A stretch of DNA of 64,000 nt from Halomonas colorata. GTDB lineage: Bacteria; Pseudomonadota; Gammaproteobacteria; Pseudomonadales; Halomonadaceae. The stretch spans positions 1 to 64,000 of the forward strand of contig NZ_JABUZA010000008.1 of assembly GCF_014897985.1 (NCBI RefSeq). The letters are read 5' to 3'. This document shows positions 18,845 through 29,954 of the stretch, piece by piece. The position numbers and the translations under genes are program-made. Within the stretch, counting starts at the first letter, position 1. Each line of letters opens with the position of its first letter. The notes under the pieces were generated by a model, which did not search any database, was not told the DNA's origin, and saw nothing but the letters and a program-made list of their open reading frames with translations.

Positions 18845-21539
18845 CAGCCCCAGTGTCCTGTGCGCTTGCGTCCGCGTTGTCTTGCTCGCCCTCTTCAACC
18901 AGTGTCTCCAGCTCACTGTCAACAGGCTCATCAACACGCACGGTTTTAACCAGTTTTTCTTCTTTACCCAGACGAATCAGCATGACGCCCTGGGTATTAC
19001 GCGAAGTGGTAGAAACCTCTTCCACGCGTGTACGCACCAGCGTGCCACGGTCTGTAATCAGCATCATTTCATCGCTGTCATAAACCTGCATGGCGGCTAC
19101 CAGCGAACCGTTGCGCTCACTGGTTTGCATGGCGATAACACCTTGACCGCCACGCCCACGCAGCGGGAACTCTTCCAGACGCGTACGCTTACCGTAACCA
19201 TTTTCACTGGCCGTCAGAATGTAGATCTGACCTTCTACCTGAGTGCTTTCAGTGGCGTTTTCTTCAACACCTTCTGCAACCACATCGGCATCGGCTTCCG
19301 CGTCAATCTGCTGGCTTTTGGGGATAATCAGGCTGATTACTTCAGCGCCATCCGCCAGACGCATGCCGCGCACACCGCGAGCGGTACGGCCCATTGCGCG
19401 CGCCTTGCCTTCTTCAAAACGGATCGCTTTACCATTCGAAGAGAGCAACATGGCATGGTCAGAGCCTGACGTAATGGCCGCGCCGACCAGACGATCACCT
19501 TCTTCCAGGTCGATGGCAATCAGGCCTACGCTACGCGGACGAGAGAACTGCTCAAGGCTTGTCCTCTTCACGGTGCCATTGGCGGTCGCGAAGAAGATAT
19601 AGTGTTCCGGGTCGTAATCACGTACCGGTAGAATGGCGTTAACCGATTCGCCCTCTTCCAGCGGCAGCATATTGACCAAAGGCTTGCCGCGCGAACCACG
19701 GCTAGCGGACGGCATCTCGTACACTTTCAGCCAATACACTTTACCGCGGTTGGAGAACAGCAGAACGGTATCGTGGGTTGAAGCAACGAGCAGATGTTCA
19801 ATCACATCCTCGTCTTTCATCGACGTTGCCGACTTGCCGCGCCCTCCACGCCGCTGCGCTTGATAATCCGAAAGCGGCTGGGTTTTAGCGTAGCCAGAGC
19901 GTGACACGGTAACCACCATGTCTTCTTCGGCAATCAGGTCTTCGATCGACAGATCCAGATGGCTTGCCTGAATTTCAGTGCGGCGATCATTGCCGTATTG
20001 ATCGCGTACGGCATGCAACTCTTCGCGAATCACTTCCATCAACCGGTCGGCCGAGGCAAGGATTTCGGTCAGCTCGGCGATTCTTTCCAGAATAGCCAGG
20101 TACTCATTGAGCAGCTTCTCGGTCTCAAGGCCAGTTAAGCGATGCAGCCGCAGCTCAAGAATGGCCTGCGCCTGGGCAGGCGATAGGCGATATTCGGTAG
20201 CCGAGGGATTAAGGCCAAAGCTTTCATCCAACTCTTCGGGCTTGCATGACGTGGCGCCCGCCCGCTCTAGCATCCCGGTGACCTGGCCAGGCTGCCACGT
20301 TTTCGTCAACAGCTTCTCTTTGGCTTCAGCGGCATTGGGCGAGGCTTTAATCATCTCGATGATTTCATCAATATTCGAGATGGCAACCGCCAGGCCTTCC
20401 AATATATGCCCGCGCTCACGCGCTTTCTTAAGCTCAAACAGCGTCCGACGCGTCACTACCTCGCGGCGGTGACGAATAAACGCTTCCAGCATTTCTTTCA
20501 GGTTCAGCGTGCGTGGCTGGCCATTTTCAAGGGCCACCATATTGATACCAAACACGTTTTGAAGCTGTGTCTGGGCAAAGAGATTATTAACGACGACTTC
20601 ACCCGACTCGCCGCGCTTAATCTCAATAACGACCCGCAAGCCGTCTTTATCAGACTCATCGCGCAGCTCGGCAATGCCTTCGATTTTCTTTTCTTTAACC
20701 AGCTCGGCGATTTTTTCAATCAGGCGCGCTTTGTTTACCTGATAAGGCAGCTCGGTAATGATGATGTGATCACGACCCGTCTTATCATGGTGCTCGATCG
20801 TGTGGCTGGCACGTACATAGATGCGCCCACGCCCGGTGCGGTAAGCATCTAAAATGCCCGCACGCCCATTGATAATACCTGCGGTCGGGAAATCAGGACC
20901 GGGGATGTACTCCATCAGATCGTCCACCGACAGCGTGTAGTCATCGATCAACGCCAAACAGCCGTCGATAACTTCGCGCATGTTATGCGGTGGAATATTG
21001 GTCGCCATACCTACCGCAATACCCGATGAGCCGTTAATCAGCAGGTTGGGGACTTTAGTGGGCAATACGGCAGGAATACGTTCGGTACCGTCGTAGTTAT
21101 CGACCCAATCGACGGTATCTTTTTCAAGATCCGCCAGCAACTCATGTGCCAGGCGCGACATGCGCACTTCGGTATAACGCATGGCGGCGGCGTTATCGCC
21201 ATCAATCGAACCGAAGTTGCCCTGGCCGTCGACCAGAACGTGACGCATCGAAAAGTGCTGCGCCATCCGTACGATGGTGTCGTAAACCGCACTATCACCA
21301 TGCGGGTGATATTTACCGATGACATCGCCGACAACACGCGCCGATTTCTTGTACGGTTTATTCCAGTCATTACCCAGTTCATGCATGGCAAACAGCACAC
21401 GCCGGTGAACAGGTTTCAGACCGTCACGCACATCGGGTAGCGCGCGGCCGATAATGACACTCATCGCATAGTCGAGATACGACTGTTTGAGCTCGTCTTC
21501 AATATTGACGGGCAAGATTTCTCTGGCGATGTCACCCAT
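18828..21539 (-). CDS. gyrA: DNA gyrase subunit A
   Basis: GyrA is the DNA-cleaving subunit of gyrase. The catalytic Tyr is in [11 protein letters not shown]. The quinolone region [14 protein letters not shown] carries the Ser and Asp found in sensitive E. coli (positions equivalent to 83 and 87). The GyrA box QRRGGRG (about residue 560) and a six-bladed pinwheel C-terminal domain are present. The acidic tail after the last blade is long. There is also an acidic insert with '[15 protein letters not shown]' in the C-terminal domain. At 903 residues it is slightly longer than E. coli GyrA (875). It heads the serC-pheA-aroA-cmk-rpsA run. Confidence 0.98.
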   Translation of the reverse strand: MGDIAREILPVNIEDELKQSYLDYAMSVIIGRALPDVRDGLKPVHRRVLFAMHELGNDWNKPYKKSARVVGDVIGKYHPHGDSAVYDTIVRMAQHFSMRHVLVDGQGNFGSIDGDNAAAMRYTEVRMSRLAHELLADLEKDTVDWVDNYDGTERIPAVLPTKVPNLLINGSSGIAVGMATNIPPHNMREVIDGCLALIDDYTLSVDDLMEYIPGPDFPTAGIINGRAGILDAYRTGRGRIYVRASHTIEHHDKTGRDHIIITELPYQVNKARLIEKIAELVKEKKIEGIAELRDESDKDGLRVVIEIKRGESGEVVVNNLFAQTQLQNVFGINMVALENGQPRTLNLKEMLEAFIRHRREVVTRRTLFELKKARERGHILEGLAVAISNIDEIIEMIKASPNAAEAKEKLLTKTWQPGQVTGMLERAGATSCKPEELDESFGLNPSATEYRLSPAQAQAILELRLHRLTGLETEKLLNEYLAILERIAELTEILASADRLMEVIREELHAVRDQYGNDRRTEIQASHLDLSIEDLIAEEDMVVTVSRSGYAKTQPLSDYQAQRRGGRGKSATSMKDEDVIEHLLVASTHDTVLLFSNRGKVYWLKVYEMPSASRGSRGKPLVNMLPLEEGESVNAILPVRDYDPEHYIFFATANGTVKRTSLEQFSRPRSVGLIAIDLEEGDRLVGAAITSGSDHAMLLSSNGKAIRFEEGKARAMGRTARGVRGMRLADGAEVISLIIPKSQQIDAEADADVVAEGVEENATESTQVEGQIYILTASENGYGKRTRLEEFPLRGRGGQGVIAMQTSERNGSLVAAMQVYDSDEMMLITDRGTLVRTRVEEVSTTSRNTQGVMLIRLGKEEKLVKTVRVDEPVDSELETLVEEGEQDNADASAQDTGADDTSL

Positions 21540-21688
21540 GAAAGTCAGATCCTTTGCACTGCATTGGCACTGCGAGAGTTGAAAGCGCTTAAATACCGCT
21601 ACTGCTAGACAGCAAGACGGTGCGCAGATACTGCTACATCATACCACTGCATCCGCAGCAAGGGCAGCCGGGTACCGCGCATTGATTG

Positions 21689-22123
21689 TTATACCGAAAA
21701 CTGCTCTTTGGTTAGTATCAATCCTTTAAGCGCATGACTCACGCTGCCTTCGATGGTCGCCGCCTTATTGGCCCGCATATCGAGAAGCACAAAGGTGAGG
21801 TCGGCTTGGGCAATCAGTACGCCATCGTCTCGATAAATTCGATGATGGCAAATGGCACTTCGCTCGCCCACCTCCACAATACCCGTCAATACGATTAAAT
21901 CATCGCCATGCCCTGCTGCCGCGCGGTAATCAATATTCAGATTCACCACGACAAATGCACGCCCGGCATCATGAAGCTCGCTAATCAACGTCGGGTGTTC
22001 GTCAAAAAATGCCCAGCGGCCCTCCTCCATAAATTCCAGATAGCGGGCGTTGTTGACATGCCCGTAACCATCTAAATGAAAACCGCGAACGCGCAGATGA
22101 ACGCGAGAGAGCGACTTGGACAT
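21689..22123 (-). CDS. acyl-CoA thioesterase of the 4HBT hot-dog family
   Basis: The 144-residue protein has the hot-dog fold signature of YbgC/4-hydroxybenzoyl-CoA thioesterases: 'RGFHLDGYGHVNNARYLEFM' contains the Asp-x-x-(G)HVNNARYLE active-site motif. Such enzymes cleave acyl-CoA or acyl-ACP thioesters in the cytoplasm. The substrate cannot be read from the sequence. AAGGAG lies before the ATG at 22123. It is transcribed away from rdgC and toward gyrA but is separated from gyrA by 149 bases. Confidence 0.88.
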   Translation of the reverse strand: MSKSLSRVHLRVRGFHLDGYGHVNNARYLEFMEEGRWAFFDEHPTLISELHDAGRAFVVVNLNIDYRAAAGHGDDLIVLTGIVEVGERSAICHHRIYRDDGVLIAQADLTFVLLDMRANKAATIEGSVSHALKGLILTKEQFSV

Positions 22124-22291
22124 AACAACTCCTTTGGTGGTTGTTCAATAAACTTAAAAAGCGACTGATAAGCCATTGACTTAATCAAACACAAGTTTAA
22201 AACACATACAATAAGCACCTATACAGTAAGGTGCTGGCAGGAATGCCCCGCTTTCGACATAATGTGCCACCTTTTGAACAGGATCGGTGAC

Positions 22292-23230
22292 ATGTGGTTT
22301 AAGCACCTGCATTTATATCGCCTTCACGGCGCGCCAGAGCTCGACAGCACAACACTTTCTGATGCGCTACAAGCTCACGCAGCCAAACCGCTGGGCAATG
22401 CGGATGCCCGACGCCTGGGCTGGACAGCTCCCGCAGGACGGCTTAGCGGTGGCCAGTTGCTCCACGAGATTCAAGGCCAGCGTTTGCTTTCGGTATTGCG
22501 TCAAGAACGCCTGCTCCCTGCCTCGGTGGTGAAAGAAGAAGTTGATGAGCAGGTTGCTGACATAGAAGCCCGTGAAGGCCGCAAAGTCACCCGTAAAGAG
22601 AAGACGGCGCTCAAAGAGCAGGTAACCGAAGCGCTTCTTCCGCGTGCCTTTGTGCGCAGCCAGAAGATTGATCTGTGGTGGGATACGCGACGCCACTTGA
22701 TTGGCATTAACGCAAGCTCCCGCACCCGAGCTGAAGATCTTCTGGATCTACTCCGTGAGACACTGGGCAGCCTGAAAGCCACGCCTTTATCGTCCCAGAC
22801 GCTACCCATCCGCGCGATGACGACCTGGCTTGGCGACCCCGCCAGCCGCCCTGCGGATTTACAGTTGGGCGATCAGGTTGAACTTAAAGCCAAGGGCGAT
22901 GATGGCGTACTCCGCGCCCGTCAGGTTGATCTGGATAGCGATGAAATTCAGCAACTGCTGGAAAGTGGACGTCAGGCAAGCAAGCTTGCGATGAGCCTGG
23001 AAGGCCGCTTAAGTTTTGTACTGCATGACGACCTCGCGCTTAAATCGCTACGGTTTGGCGATGCCTTGATCGAAGAAGCGGACCACGCAGACGATGGCGA
23101 TGACGCCCTGGCCCGACTTGAAACCGACTTTATTTTAATGGCGCAGGCGTTATCCGATGACGTTGCGCGTCTGATAGAGTGGCTGGGTGGTGAAAACAAG
23201 CAGGAACCTGCGACGCCAGCAGATGCCTAA
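22292..23230 (+). CDS. rdgC: recombination-associated protein RdgC
   Basis: RdgC is a ring-shaped DNA-binding protein of the nucleoid that limits RecA loading. The ATG at 22292 gives MWFKHLHLYRLHG, matching the E. coli start 'MWFKNLMVYRL'; a frame opening at 22262 is not used. Family features are 'GRKVTRKEK', 'FVLHDDLALKSLRF' and the acidic C-terminus. At 312 residues it is close to the E. coli 303. It is divergent from the thioesterase gene with a 168-base promoter region. Confidence 0.95.
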   Translation: MWFKHLHLYRLHGAPELDSTTLSDALQAHAAKPLGNADARRLGWTAPAGRLSGGQLLHEIQGQRLLSVLRQERLLPASVVKEEVDEQVADIEAREGRKVTRKEKTALKEQVTEALLPRAFVRSQKIDLWWDTRRHLIGINASSRTRAEDLLDLLRETLGSLKATPLSSQTLPIRAMTTWLGDPASRPADLQLGDQVELKAKGDDGVLRARQVDLDSDEIQQLLESGRQASKLAMSLEGRLSFVLHDDLALKSLRFGDALIEEADHADDGDDALARLETDFILMAQALSDDVARLIEWLGGENKQEPATPADA

Positions 23231-23285
23231 CGTTTGATCTCGCTGCAATGAATTGATTTTTACTGTTTATCATCCAACGGATCGC

Positions 23286-24470
23286 ATGACTCATCACAAC
23301 GACGTAACCAACGCTCTGAATGCCACCGACCCGTGGGCAGATATACGCCCGTATACGGACACCGAAGTGGCCGATGTCCTTGCACGACTGGCCCGCGACA
23401 GCGAGCTACTGGATGCGCTTACCCGCTTTCGATTGCCCCGCATGGCACGCTGGGTTCCATCGCTTGCGCGCAAGCTTGCAAGCAATGCGATACAGCGTGA
23501 AGTAAAAGGGGTCACGACGGTACGCGATTTTCAAATGCGCATTGCCAGCTATATGGAGCGCATGATTCGCACCACGACAGATGCATTTGAAGTCTCAGGC
23601 CTGGATAAGCTCGATCCAGAAAGTGCCTATCTGTTTATTGGTAACCACCGTGATATATCTCTCGACCCCGCCTTTGTTAACTATGCGCTTTACCAGGCAG
23701 GGCGCGATACAGTGCGTATCGCCATCGGTGATAATTTGCTGAAAAAACCGTATGTCACCGACCTGATGCGGCTTAATAAAAGCTTTATCGTTCCGAGAAG
23801 CGCGCGCGGCAAACGCGCCATGCTGGCCGCCTACCAGCAGCTTTCCGCCTATATTCGCCACTCGATTACCAGCGATAACCACTCTATATGGATGGCGCAG
23901 CGTGAAGGGCGTGCCAAAAATGGCATTGACCGCACTGACCCCGCGATCATCAAGATGCTCACCATGGCCAAGCGTAATGCAGAGCGCGACATGGTGTTTG
24001 GCGACGCCGTGGCTGAGCTTAAACTCGTCCCGGTCTCCATCAGCTATGAATACGACCCCTGTGACCTGCAAAAAGCCCAGGAGCTGCATGACATAGCGAA
24101 CCAGGGAAGCTACGCAAAAAGCGAATTTGAAGATATTCGCTCGATTGTCTCGGGTATTACCGGTGAAAAAGGCCGAGTACAGCTACGCTTTGGCACCCCG
24201 GTAGGTGCCGACATGGCCACCCCAGACGAAGTAGCGGCTGAGATTGATCGCCAGGTTATCGGCGGTTATCGGCTTTACCCAAGCCATTACCTGGCTCTGG
24301 AAGCACTCGGTGAAGCACCGGAGCTAGTGGCTCGCAAGACGATTACCCGCCAGGACCGTGAGCGCTTTAAAGCGCGTATGGAAAGCATTCCTGAGAACCT
24401 TCGGCCATACTGGTTAGCACAGTATGCCAACCCCGTTAAACACAAAGCGGGGCGTTTGACGCTTAAATAA
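23286..24470 (+). CDS. PlsC-type 1-acyl-glycerol-3-phosphate acyltransferase family protein
   Basis: An acyltransferase domain covers about residues 110-310: GNHRDISLDPAF is the block I motif, 'IVPRSARGKRAM' block II-like, and 'MAQREGRAKNGID' the block III acyl-acceptor motif. The spacing in block I is His-x5-Asp rather than the usual His-x4-Asp, which I recall as typical of a longer PlsC subgroup. There is no predicted membrane helix, so it is probably peripheral on the inner membrane. The ATG at 23286 is chosen over an upstream TTG (23253). At 394 residues it is longer than E. coli PlsC (245), with extra N- and C-terminal segments of unknown role. Confidence 0.82.
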   Translation: MTHHNDVTNALNATDPWADIRPYTDTEVADVLARLARDSELLDALTRFRLPRMARWVPSLARKLASNAIQREVKGVTTVRDFQMRIASYMERMIRTTTDAFEVSGLDKLDPESAYLFIGNHRDISLDPAFVNYALYQAGRDTVRIAIGDNLLKKPYVTDLMRLNKSFIVPRSARGKRAMLAAYQQLSAYIRHSITSDNHSIWMAQREGRAKNGIDRTDPAIIKMLTMAKRNAERDMVFGDAVAELKLVPVSISYEYDPCDLQKAQELHDIANQGSYAKSEFEDIRSIVSGITGEKGRVQLRFGTPVGADMATPDEVAAEIDRQVIGGYRLYPSHYLALEALGEAPELVARKTITRQDRERFKARMESIPENLRPYWLAQYANPVKHKAGRLTLK

Positions 24471-24594
24471 TAGGACTGCGCGATAGGCTTTGGACCCAGT
24501 CGAGCCATGCCCGCTCCACAAAAAAATGCTATGGTCAATGCATTGACTGGCCCCGCTTGCCAATATGCGCAAGCGCGGCGTTAAGGAGAGCTTT

Positions 24595-24876
24595 ATGTCT
24601 GCATCGGAAATTCAAAAAACGCGTATTATTAATGAACTACGCGGCTTTATACGTAAATTGCTTCAAGACCCCAATATTCTTGAACAGTCGCTGGTGATCG
24701 CTCGTCAGCAATTAACTGAAGGCAGCAGCCCGACCGTTATGGCACGGATCGCCAATGAAATTTCGGACACTACCAGTGTGCATATTCCAGAAGATCCTGC
24801 CGAGCATTCAGAGGCCGACAGGCTATTTTTAGAACTTTTGAAAGAAGTCGTTCAAGAAGAGCAAGCGCTGTACTAG
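24595..24876 (+). CDS. hypothetical protein (93 aa)
   Basis: No family is recognised. AAGGAG sits at good distance before the ATG at 24595. The product is helical and acidic toward the end ('LKEVVQEEQALY'), with no signal peptide or membrane helix. It is 124 bases after the acyltransferase and 138 bases before metG. No paralogue is seen in the window. Confidence 0.65.
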   Translation: MSASEIQKTRIINELRGFIRKLLQDPNILEQSLVIARQQLTEGSSPTVMARIANEISDTTSVHIPEDPAEHSEADRLFLELLKEVVQEEQALY

Positions 24877-24887
24877 CTTCATGAAAA

Positions 24888-24970
24888 GCGAAGATACAGG
24901 TGTCCTATTCATCTGATCTGCTGGCATCTTCGCCACTTAATTACGCTAACCGGCTAAGCCGTCGGTTAAC
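24888..24970 (+). other. structured leader in front of metG
   Basis: The 138-base space before metG can form two hairpins: GCGAAGAT (24888-24895) with ATCTTCGC (24926-24933), and TAACCG (24947-24952) with CGGTTA (24963-24968). It may be the end of the upstream unit or a leader; no known riboswitch is recognised, and no good ribosome-binding site is seen before the metG ATG. Confidence 0.3.
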
Positions 24971-25014
24971 TTCGCCGTTTTATTGTCATCGCCTAATCGG
25001 AATTATCATTCACC

Positions 25015-27051
25015 ATGTCTAACTCTGCCACGCGCAACATTCTGGTGACCAGCGCGCTCCCCTACGCTAATGGAGCTATTCACCTCGGTCACTTGCTTGA
25101 ATATATCCAAACCGATATCTGGGTACGTTTTCAGAAAAGCCGTGGCCAGCAGTGCTACTACGTTTGTGCCGACGACGCTCATGGCACGGCCATCATGCTG
25201 CGTGCCGAGCAGGAAGGTATTTCACCGGAAGCCTTGATTGACCGGGTCTCGCAGGATCATCAGGAAGATTTTGCCCGCTTTGGCGTGGGTTTTGATAACT
25301 ACCACTCCACGCATTCCGATGAAAATCGTCACTTCAGTGAGCTAATTTATAAGCGTCTGCGCGACAAAGGCCATATTGCTACCCGCGATATCGAGCAGAT
25401 GTACGACCCTCAAAAAGGCCTGTTCCTGGCAGACCGCTTCATCAAGGGTACCTGTCCGAAATGCGGGACGGAGGATCAGTATGGCGATAACTGCGAAAAA
25501 TGCGGCGCCACCTATACCCCAGCCGACCTAATTAATCCGGTCTCAGCTATTTCTGGCGCCATTCCTGAAGTGCGCAGTTCAACCCATTATTTCTTTAAAC
25601 TGCCCGACTTTGAAGCGTTTCTACAGGCCTGGATAAACGATGGCCATGTTCAACCACAAATTCGCAACAAGCTGATGGAGTGGTTTGAGTCAGGCTTTAA
25701 TGAGTGGGATATCTCCCGGGATGCACCCTACTTTGGATTTGAAATTCCGGATGCGCCAGGCAAGTATTTTTACGTTTGGCTTGATGCGCCTATCGGCTAC
25801 TTGGCCAGCTTTAAAAATCTATGCGACCGTGAAGGCATCGATTTTGATAGCTATTGGCATAAGGATTCCAGCGCCGAGGTCTATCACTTCATTGGTAAAG
25901 ATATCGTTTATTTCCACGCACTTTTCTGGCCGGCCATGCTGCACGGTGCCGATTTACGCACGCCTACTGCGGTTAACTGCCACGGCTTTTTAACCGTGGA
26001 CGGCGCCAAAATGTCTAAGTCCCGTGGCACATTTATCAAAGCTGCTACCTACGCCGACTACTTGAATCCTGAGTACTTGCGTTACTACTTTGCGGCAAAG
26101 CTCACCTCTAAAGTTGATGACCTTGACCTCAACCTGGAAGACTTTTCAGCGCGGGTTAATGCGGATCTCGTTGGCAAAGTGGTCAATATCGCCAGCCGCT
26201 GTGCCGGGTTCGTAAAAAAGATTGGTGGCGGTACGCTTTCCGCGCACTGCGCCGAACCGCAGATGGTCGCTCGGTTTATTGCCGCGGGCGATGAGATCGC
26301 CGAAGATTTTGAGGCACGCGAATTTAGCCGTGCCATGCGCAAGATCATGGAACTGGCTGATGAAGCCAATACCTATATTGCCGATAAAGAGCCCTGGGCA
26401 CTTGCCAAGCAGGACGGCCGTGACGAAGAAGTACTCGAGATTTGTTCAGTAGGCATTAACCTTTTTCGCCAGTTGATGGTGTACTTAGCCCCAGTAGTAC
26501 CTACCATGGCCGCCCAGACACAAGCCTTCTTGAAGCTTGACTCACTTAACTGGGAAAGCCGTCATAGTGTACTGGTGAGCCATGAGGTGGAGAAATTCAA
26601 ACCCCTGATGACCCGAGTAGAACGCGACAAAATCGACGCCATGATTGAAGCCTCAAAGGAGGATCTGGTGGAAGAGCAAAAGCTTAAGGAAGCTCCTAAA
26701 GGACCTCTGGCAGAAGCCCCCATTGCTGCCGAAATCAGCTTTGATGACTTTGCAAAGGTAGATTTGCGCATTGCCCGTATCACCAAGGCACAGTACGTAG
26801 AGGGCGCTGACAAGCTGCTGCAATTGACGCTGGATTTAGGCGGCGAAACCCGCAACGTATTCTCCGGCATTCGCAGCTCCTATGCACCCGAGGCGCTGGA
26901 AGGGCGTCTTACCGTCATGGTCGCCAACCTTGCCCCGCGTAAAATGCGTTTTGGCCTTTCCGAAGGTATGGTGCTTGCCTCGGCCAATAAAGACGGTATT
27001 TATCTGCTTTCACCTGACGCTGGTGCCGAACCCGGCCAACGTGTAATGTAG
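25015..27051 (+). CDS. metG: methionyl-tRNA synthetase
   Basis: MetG charges tRNA-Met and initiator tRNA. The class I signatures are '[18 protein letters not shown]' (HIGH-like HLGH) and KMSKS in '[11 protein letters not shown]'. The zinc knuckle has CPKCG and CEKCG. A C-terminal tRNA-binding OB domain (EMAP/Trbp111, about 570-678) is present and mediates dimerisation. At 678 residues it matches E. coli (677). A terminator follows. Confidence 0.98.
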   Translation: MSNSATRNILVTSALPYANGAIHLGHLLEYIQTDIWVRFQKSRGQQCYYVCADDAHGTAIMLRAEQEGISPEALIDRVSQDHQEDFARFGVGFDNYHSTHSDENRHFSELIYKRLRDKGHIATRDIEQMYDPQKGLFLADRFIKGTCPKCGTEDQYGDNCEKCGATYTPADLINPVSAISGAIPEVRSSTHYFFKLPDFEAFLQAWINDGHVQPQIRNKLMEWFESGFNEWDISRDAPYFGFEIPDAPGKYFYVWLDAPIGYLASFKNLCDREGIDFDSYWHKDSSAEVYHFIGKDIVYFHALFWPAMLHGADLRTPTAVNCHGFLTVDGAKMSKSRGTFIKAATYADYLNPEYLRYYFAAKLTSKVDDLDLNLEDFSARVNADLVGKVVNIASRCAGFVKKIGGGTLSAHCAEPQMVARFIAAGDEIAEDFEAREFSRAMRKIMELADEANTYIADKEPWALAKQDGRDEEVLEICSVGINLFRQLMVYLAPVVPTMAAQTQAFLKLDSLNWESRHSVLVSHEVEKFKPLMTRVERDKIDAMIEASKEDLVEEQKLKEAPKGPLAEAPIAAEISFDDFAKVDLRIARITKAQYVEGADKLLQLTLDLGGETRNVFSGIRSSYAPEALEGRLTVMVANLAPRKMRFGLSEGMVLASANKDGIYLLSPDAGAEPGQRVM

Positions 27052-27071
27052 CCGACCTTTAAGCACTTCCA

Positions 27072-27105
27072 GGGGGTAGAGACGACCAGACTCTGCCCCC
27101 TTCTT
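27072..27105 (+). terminator. Rho-independent terminator of metG
   Basis: GGGGGTAGAG (27072-27081) pairs with CTCTGCCCCC (27091-27100), with one G-U pair, followed by TTCTT. Confidence 0.75.
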
Positions 27106-27156
27106 GCGTGTATTGCTTAATAAACCTTTTACAAGACTCTCCGTTTAGGCCTGATT

Positions 27157-28758
27157 ATGCTTCGGCACTTCTCTCAATCACTGCGTTTTCAATTTTTAGT
27201 AGCGTTGAGTGGTGTGCTATTGCTCGCTCTATGCTCATTAGTCGTGATGAGTAAATGGTTTATTTTTCCCGCCCTGCACGAAGAAGAGCGTGGCGTTATT
27301 AATCAGGAGCTAAAACGTGTTGAACGCAGTCTCGACTTAGCCCAGCAAAGCCTACTGGCTCAAGCGCGTGATTGGGCTCACTGGGACGATACTTATCAAT
27401 TCGTTCAAAATAACTATCCACGCTACGCCGACGTTAATTTCAGCCCTGATATGATGAGAGAGATGCGCTACCAGTTGATAGCGTTTTTTGATGCTAACGG
27501 CGAGATCTACTTTCTTTCAGGCTTAGACCCTGACACTAACCAGTTTGCAATCTGTGCAGGCGTTACTGATGATTGCGCCTGGATGGCAGCGTTGATTGAC
27601 AGTATCCAGCGTTCGATAGAAAACACCCCTGAACAGCAATATTTTCTTTCACCAGGGGTTAGCGCTCCGGCAATGGTCGCCATTACGCCAATTCTGCGCA
27701 CTGACGGCAGCGGCCCGAGCGTCGGCTGGTTAGCCAAAGTGCGCTTAATGGATAAAAAATGGGTAGCGCAGATGGAAAATGTAACAGGCCTTCCGATCAC
27801 CATTGAGCAGCGACCGACTTCTGAGGCCATACCGTTTACCAACATTGAGGGCGAGACGATTTACGCCCATCATTTACTGCCGACCAATGTGCCCACCATT
27901 AGCATCTTGGTGGGCACTCAACTTAACCGTACTCATTATCTAGCAAGCCTTAGTACCATTCGCTATGTATTAATCTGGACAGCTTGCCTCATGCTGTTTG
28001 TGATTGGCTTTGTACTCTGGCTTATGGAGCGCATGATTTTAAAGCCACTTAAAGCACTGGCCATTTTTGCAAAACAAACTATGAGTGAAGACAGTAATTT
28101 GGACTCTGCACTGCTTTGCCAGCGTAACGATGAAATTGGGCTGTTAGCGCGAAGCTTTGATCAGCAGCTAAGTCGACAACGTGAGCTTAATGCTGAGCTT
28201 TTAAATCTCTCCACGCATGATTCTTTAACGGGCCTACCTAACCGGCGGCTGTTCGACCAGCGCCTTCAAGCGTCCATTCATGAAATGGAGGCGTCATCGC
28301 AACCACTCGCCGTGATGATGCTGGATATCGATCATTTCAAGCTTTTCAATGACCACTATGGGCACCAGAAAGGCGACCAGTGCTTGCAGCAGGTCGCCCA
28401 GACACTGCAAAAAGTGGCCACCACGCATGATTTTTTAATCGCCCGAACCGGGGGTGAAGAATTTAGCGCATTACTGCCCAATACCTCTGCCCAACAGGCA
28501 AAACATATTGGTCAGTTGCTGCATGACACGATAGATGCTTTAGCATTTCCTCATCTGGCCTCGCCCGTAGCGCCCTATGTTACTATTAGCGTAGGAATCG
28601 GGTCGCTGGACGAAGGCACCGATATTTCTCCGAATGTACTAATGAGCACCGCCGATCAAGCGCTTTATAGCGCCAAAGCGGCAGGACGCCACCAGGTCAA
28701 GATATTCACACCGCCTAATGCTGATTTTTCTGTCGTCAGCCACGATACGTCACTATGA
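27157..28758 (+). CDS. membrane diguanylate cyclase with CHASE4-like sensor
   Basis: The protein probably makes c-di-GMP in response to an extracytoplasmic signal. A membrane helix (about 12-35) leads into a periplasmic CHASE4-like domain (about 40-265, with '[14 protein letters not shown]'), a second helix (about 272-293), a HAMP-like segment, and a GGDEF domain (about 350-525) with signature GGEEF at residues 432-436. The position of the inhibitory RxxD site upstream reads TTHD, so product inhibition at a standard I-site is unlikely. Its stop codon overlaps the ATG of rnfA (ATGA), so the two are coupled. Confidence 0.92.
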   Translation: MLRHFSQSLRFQFLVALSGVLLLALCSLVVMSKWFIFPALHEEERGVINQELKRVERSLDLAQQSLLAQARDWAHWDDTYQFVQNNYPRYADVNFSPDMMREMRYQLIAFFDANGEIYFLSGLDPDTNQFAICAGVTDDCAWMAALIDSIQRSIENTPEQQYFLSPGVSAPAMVAITPILRTDGSGPSVGWLAKVRLMDKKWVAQMENVTGLPITIEQRPTSEAIPFTNIEGETIYAHHLLPTNVPTISILVGTQLNRTHYLASLSTIRYVLIWTACLMLFVIGFVLWLMERMILKPLKALAIFAKQTMSEDSNLDSALLCQRNDEIGLLARSFDQQLSRQRELNAELLNLSTHDSLTGLPNRRLFDQRLQASIHEMEASSQPLAVMMLDIDHFKLFNDHYGHQKGDQCLQQVAQTLQKVATTHDFLIARTGGEEFSALLPNTSAQQAKHIGQLLHDTIDALAFPHLASPVAPYVTISVGIGSLDEGTDISPNVLMSTADQALYSAKAAGRHQVKIFTPPNADFSVVSHDTSL

Positions 28759-29336
28759 GCGAGTTATTTATCATTCTGATCAGCACGGCGCTGGTCAATA
28801 ATTTTGTATTGGTACAGTTTTTGGGGCTGTGCCCGTTTATGGGGGTTTCCAATAAGCTGGAATCTGCCATGGGCATGTCGCTGGCGACCACTTTCGTATT
28901 AACACTTGCCTCGGCTGCAAGCTACGTTGTCTATTACGGCTTGTTGGTGCCGCTGGATGTGACCTATCTGCGCACCATCAGCTTTATTGTGGTGATTGCC
29001 GCAGTTGTGCAGTTCACCGAGATTATGGTGCGCCATTTAAGCCCGCTGCTGCATCAAGTACTGGGCATCTTTCTGCCTTTGATCACGACCAACTGTGCGG
29101 TGTTGGGTGTCGCCCTGCTCTCGCTCAACCGCGAGTTAAGCTTTTTCCATACCACGCTTTACGGGCTTGGCGCGGCGCTGGGGTTTTCATTGATCCTGGT
29201 GCTTTTTGCCGCCATGCGTGAGCGTTTAGCCGGGGCGGATATTCCCAAGCCGTTCAGGGGTGCCGCTATCGCCATGATTACCGCCAGCTTGATGTCACTC
29301 GCCTTTCTCGGTTTTTCCGGTTTAACCCAAGGGTAA
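28755..29336 (+). CDS. rnfA: Rnf electron transport complex subunit A
   Basis: RnfA is an inner-membrane subunit with six helices that, with RnfE, forms the core of the ion-moving half of the Rnf complex. '[18 protein letters not shown]' near the start and '[19 protein letters not shown]' in the middle contain the paired Cys that hold an iron-sulfur centre in recent structures of Rnf and Nqr. The length of 193 residues is normal. It is coupled to the upstream cyclase by ATGA and is 9 bases before rnfB. Confidence 0.96.
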   Translation: MSELFIILISTALVNNFVLVQFLGLCPFMGVSNKLESAMGMSLATTFVLTLASAASYVVYYGLLVPLDVTYLRTISFIVVIAAVVQFTEIMVRHLSPLLHQVLGIFLPLITTNCAVLGVALLSLNRELSFFHTTLYGLGAALGFSLILVLFAAMRERLAGADIPKPFRGAAIAMITASLMSLAFLGFSGLTQG

Positions 29337-29345
29337 TTCAATACC

Positions 29346-29954
29346 ATGAGCGATACGTTCTCTCTCTGGGGTATTGTCAGCGCCATTGGCATACTCACTG
29401 GCTTAGGGGTTGGCTTCGGCGCTCTATTAGGAGCCGTTAGCGAGCGCTTCAAGGGCGACGAGCATCCGCTTGTTGACCAGATTGATGCGCTGCTGCCCCA
29501 AACTCAGTGCGGCCAGTGCGGCTTCCCAGGCTGCCGCCCTTATGCTGAAGCGATTAATGAAGGCGATGCCCTGAACAAATGCCCGCCTGGCGGCGAGGCA
29601 ACCATTCATGCCCTGGCCGATTTGCTTGGCCGCGAGCCCGAGCCGCTTGATGGGGACGCCCCCAGCGAAGCAAAGGTAGCGTTTATCCGTGAAGCTGAGT
29701 GCATCGGATGTACCAAGTGCATTCAGGCGTGCCCAGTGGACGCCATTATTGGCGCCGCCAAACAGATGCATACCGTTATTGAAGATGAGTGCACGGGCTG
29801 TGACTTATGCGTCGACCCTTGCCCGGTAGACTGTATCGATATGCTTCCCAGGAGTACGCCCCTTAGCCAGTGGCAACCGATTGTGTCTCCCGCTCACAGT
29901 GTCATTGCAAGCGACCGTATACCAGCAACCGTACACCAACAACCAGGGGGCTAG
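29346..29954 (+). CDS. rnfB: Rnf electron transport complex subunit B (iron-sulfur)
   Basis: RnfB passes electrons between ferredoxin-like partners and the complex. After an N-terminal membrane helix come the [4Fe-4S] motif CGQCGFPGC and two ferredoxin-type cluster motifs [12 protein letters not shown] and [12 protein letters not shown]. At 202 residues it is near the E. coli RsxB length (192). The stop is followed at once by the ATG of rnfC. Confidence 0.96.
   Translation: MSDTFSLWGIVSAIGILTGLGVGFGALLGAVSERFKGDEHPLVDQIDALLPQTQCGQCGFPGCRPYAEAINEGDALNKCPPGGEATIHALADLLGREPEPLDGDAPSEAKVAFIREAECIGCTKCIQACPVDAIIGAAKQMHTVIEDECTGCDLCVDPCPVDCIDMLPRSTPLSQWQPIVSPAHSVIASDRIPATVHQQPGG

Noticed and set aside
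18845..18937. N-terminal extension of SerC
   Set aside because: The extension lies in gyrA in another frame and does not match Ser[12 protein letters not shown] at 18844 is the family start.
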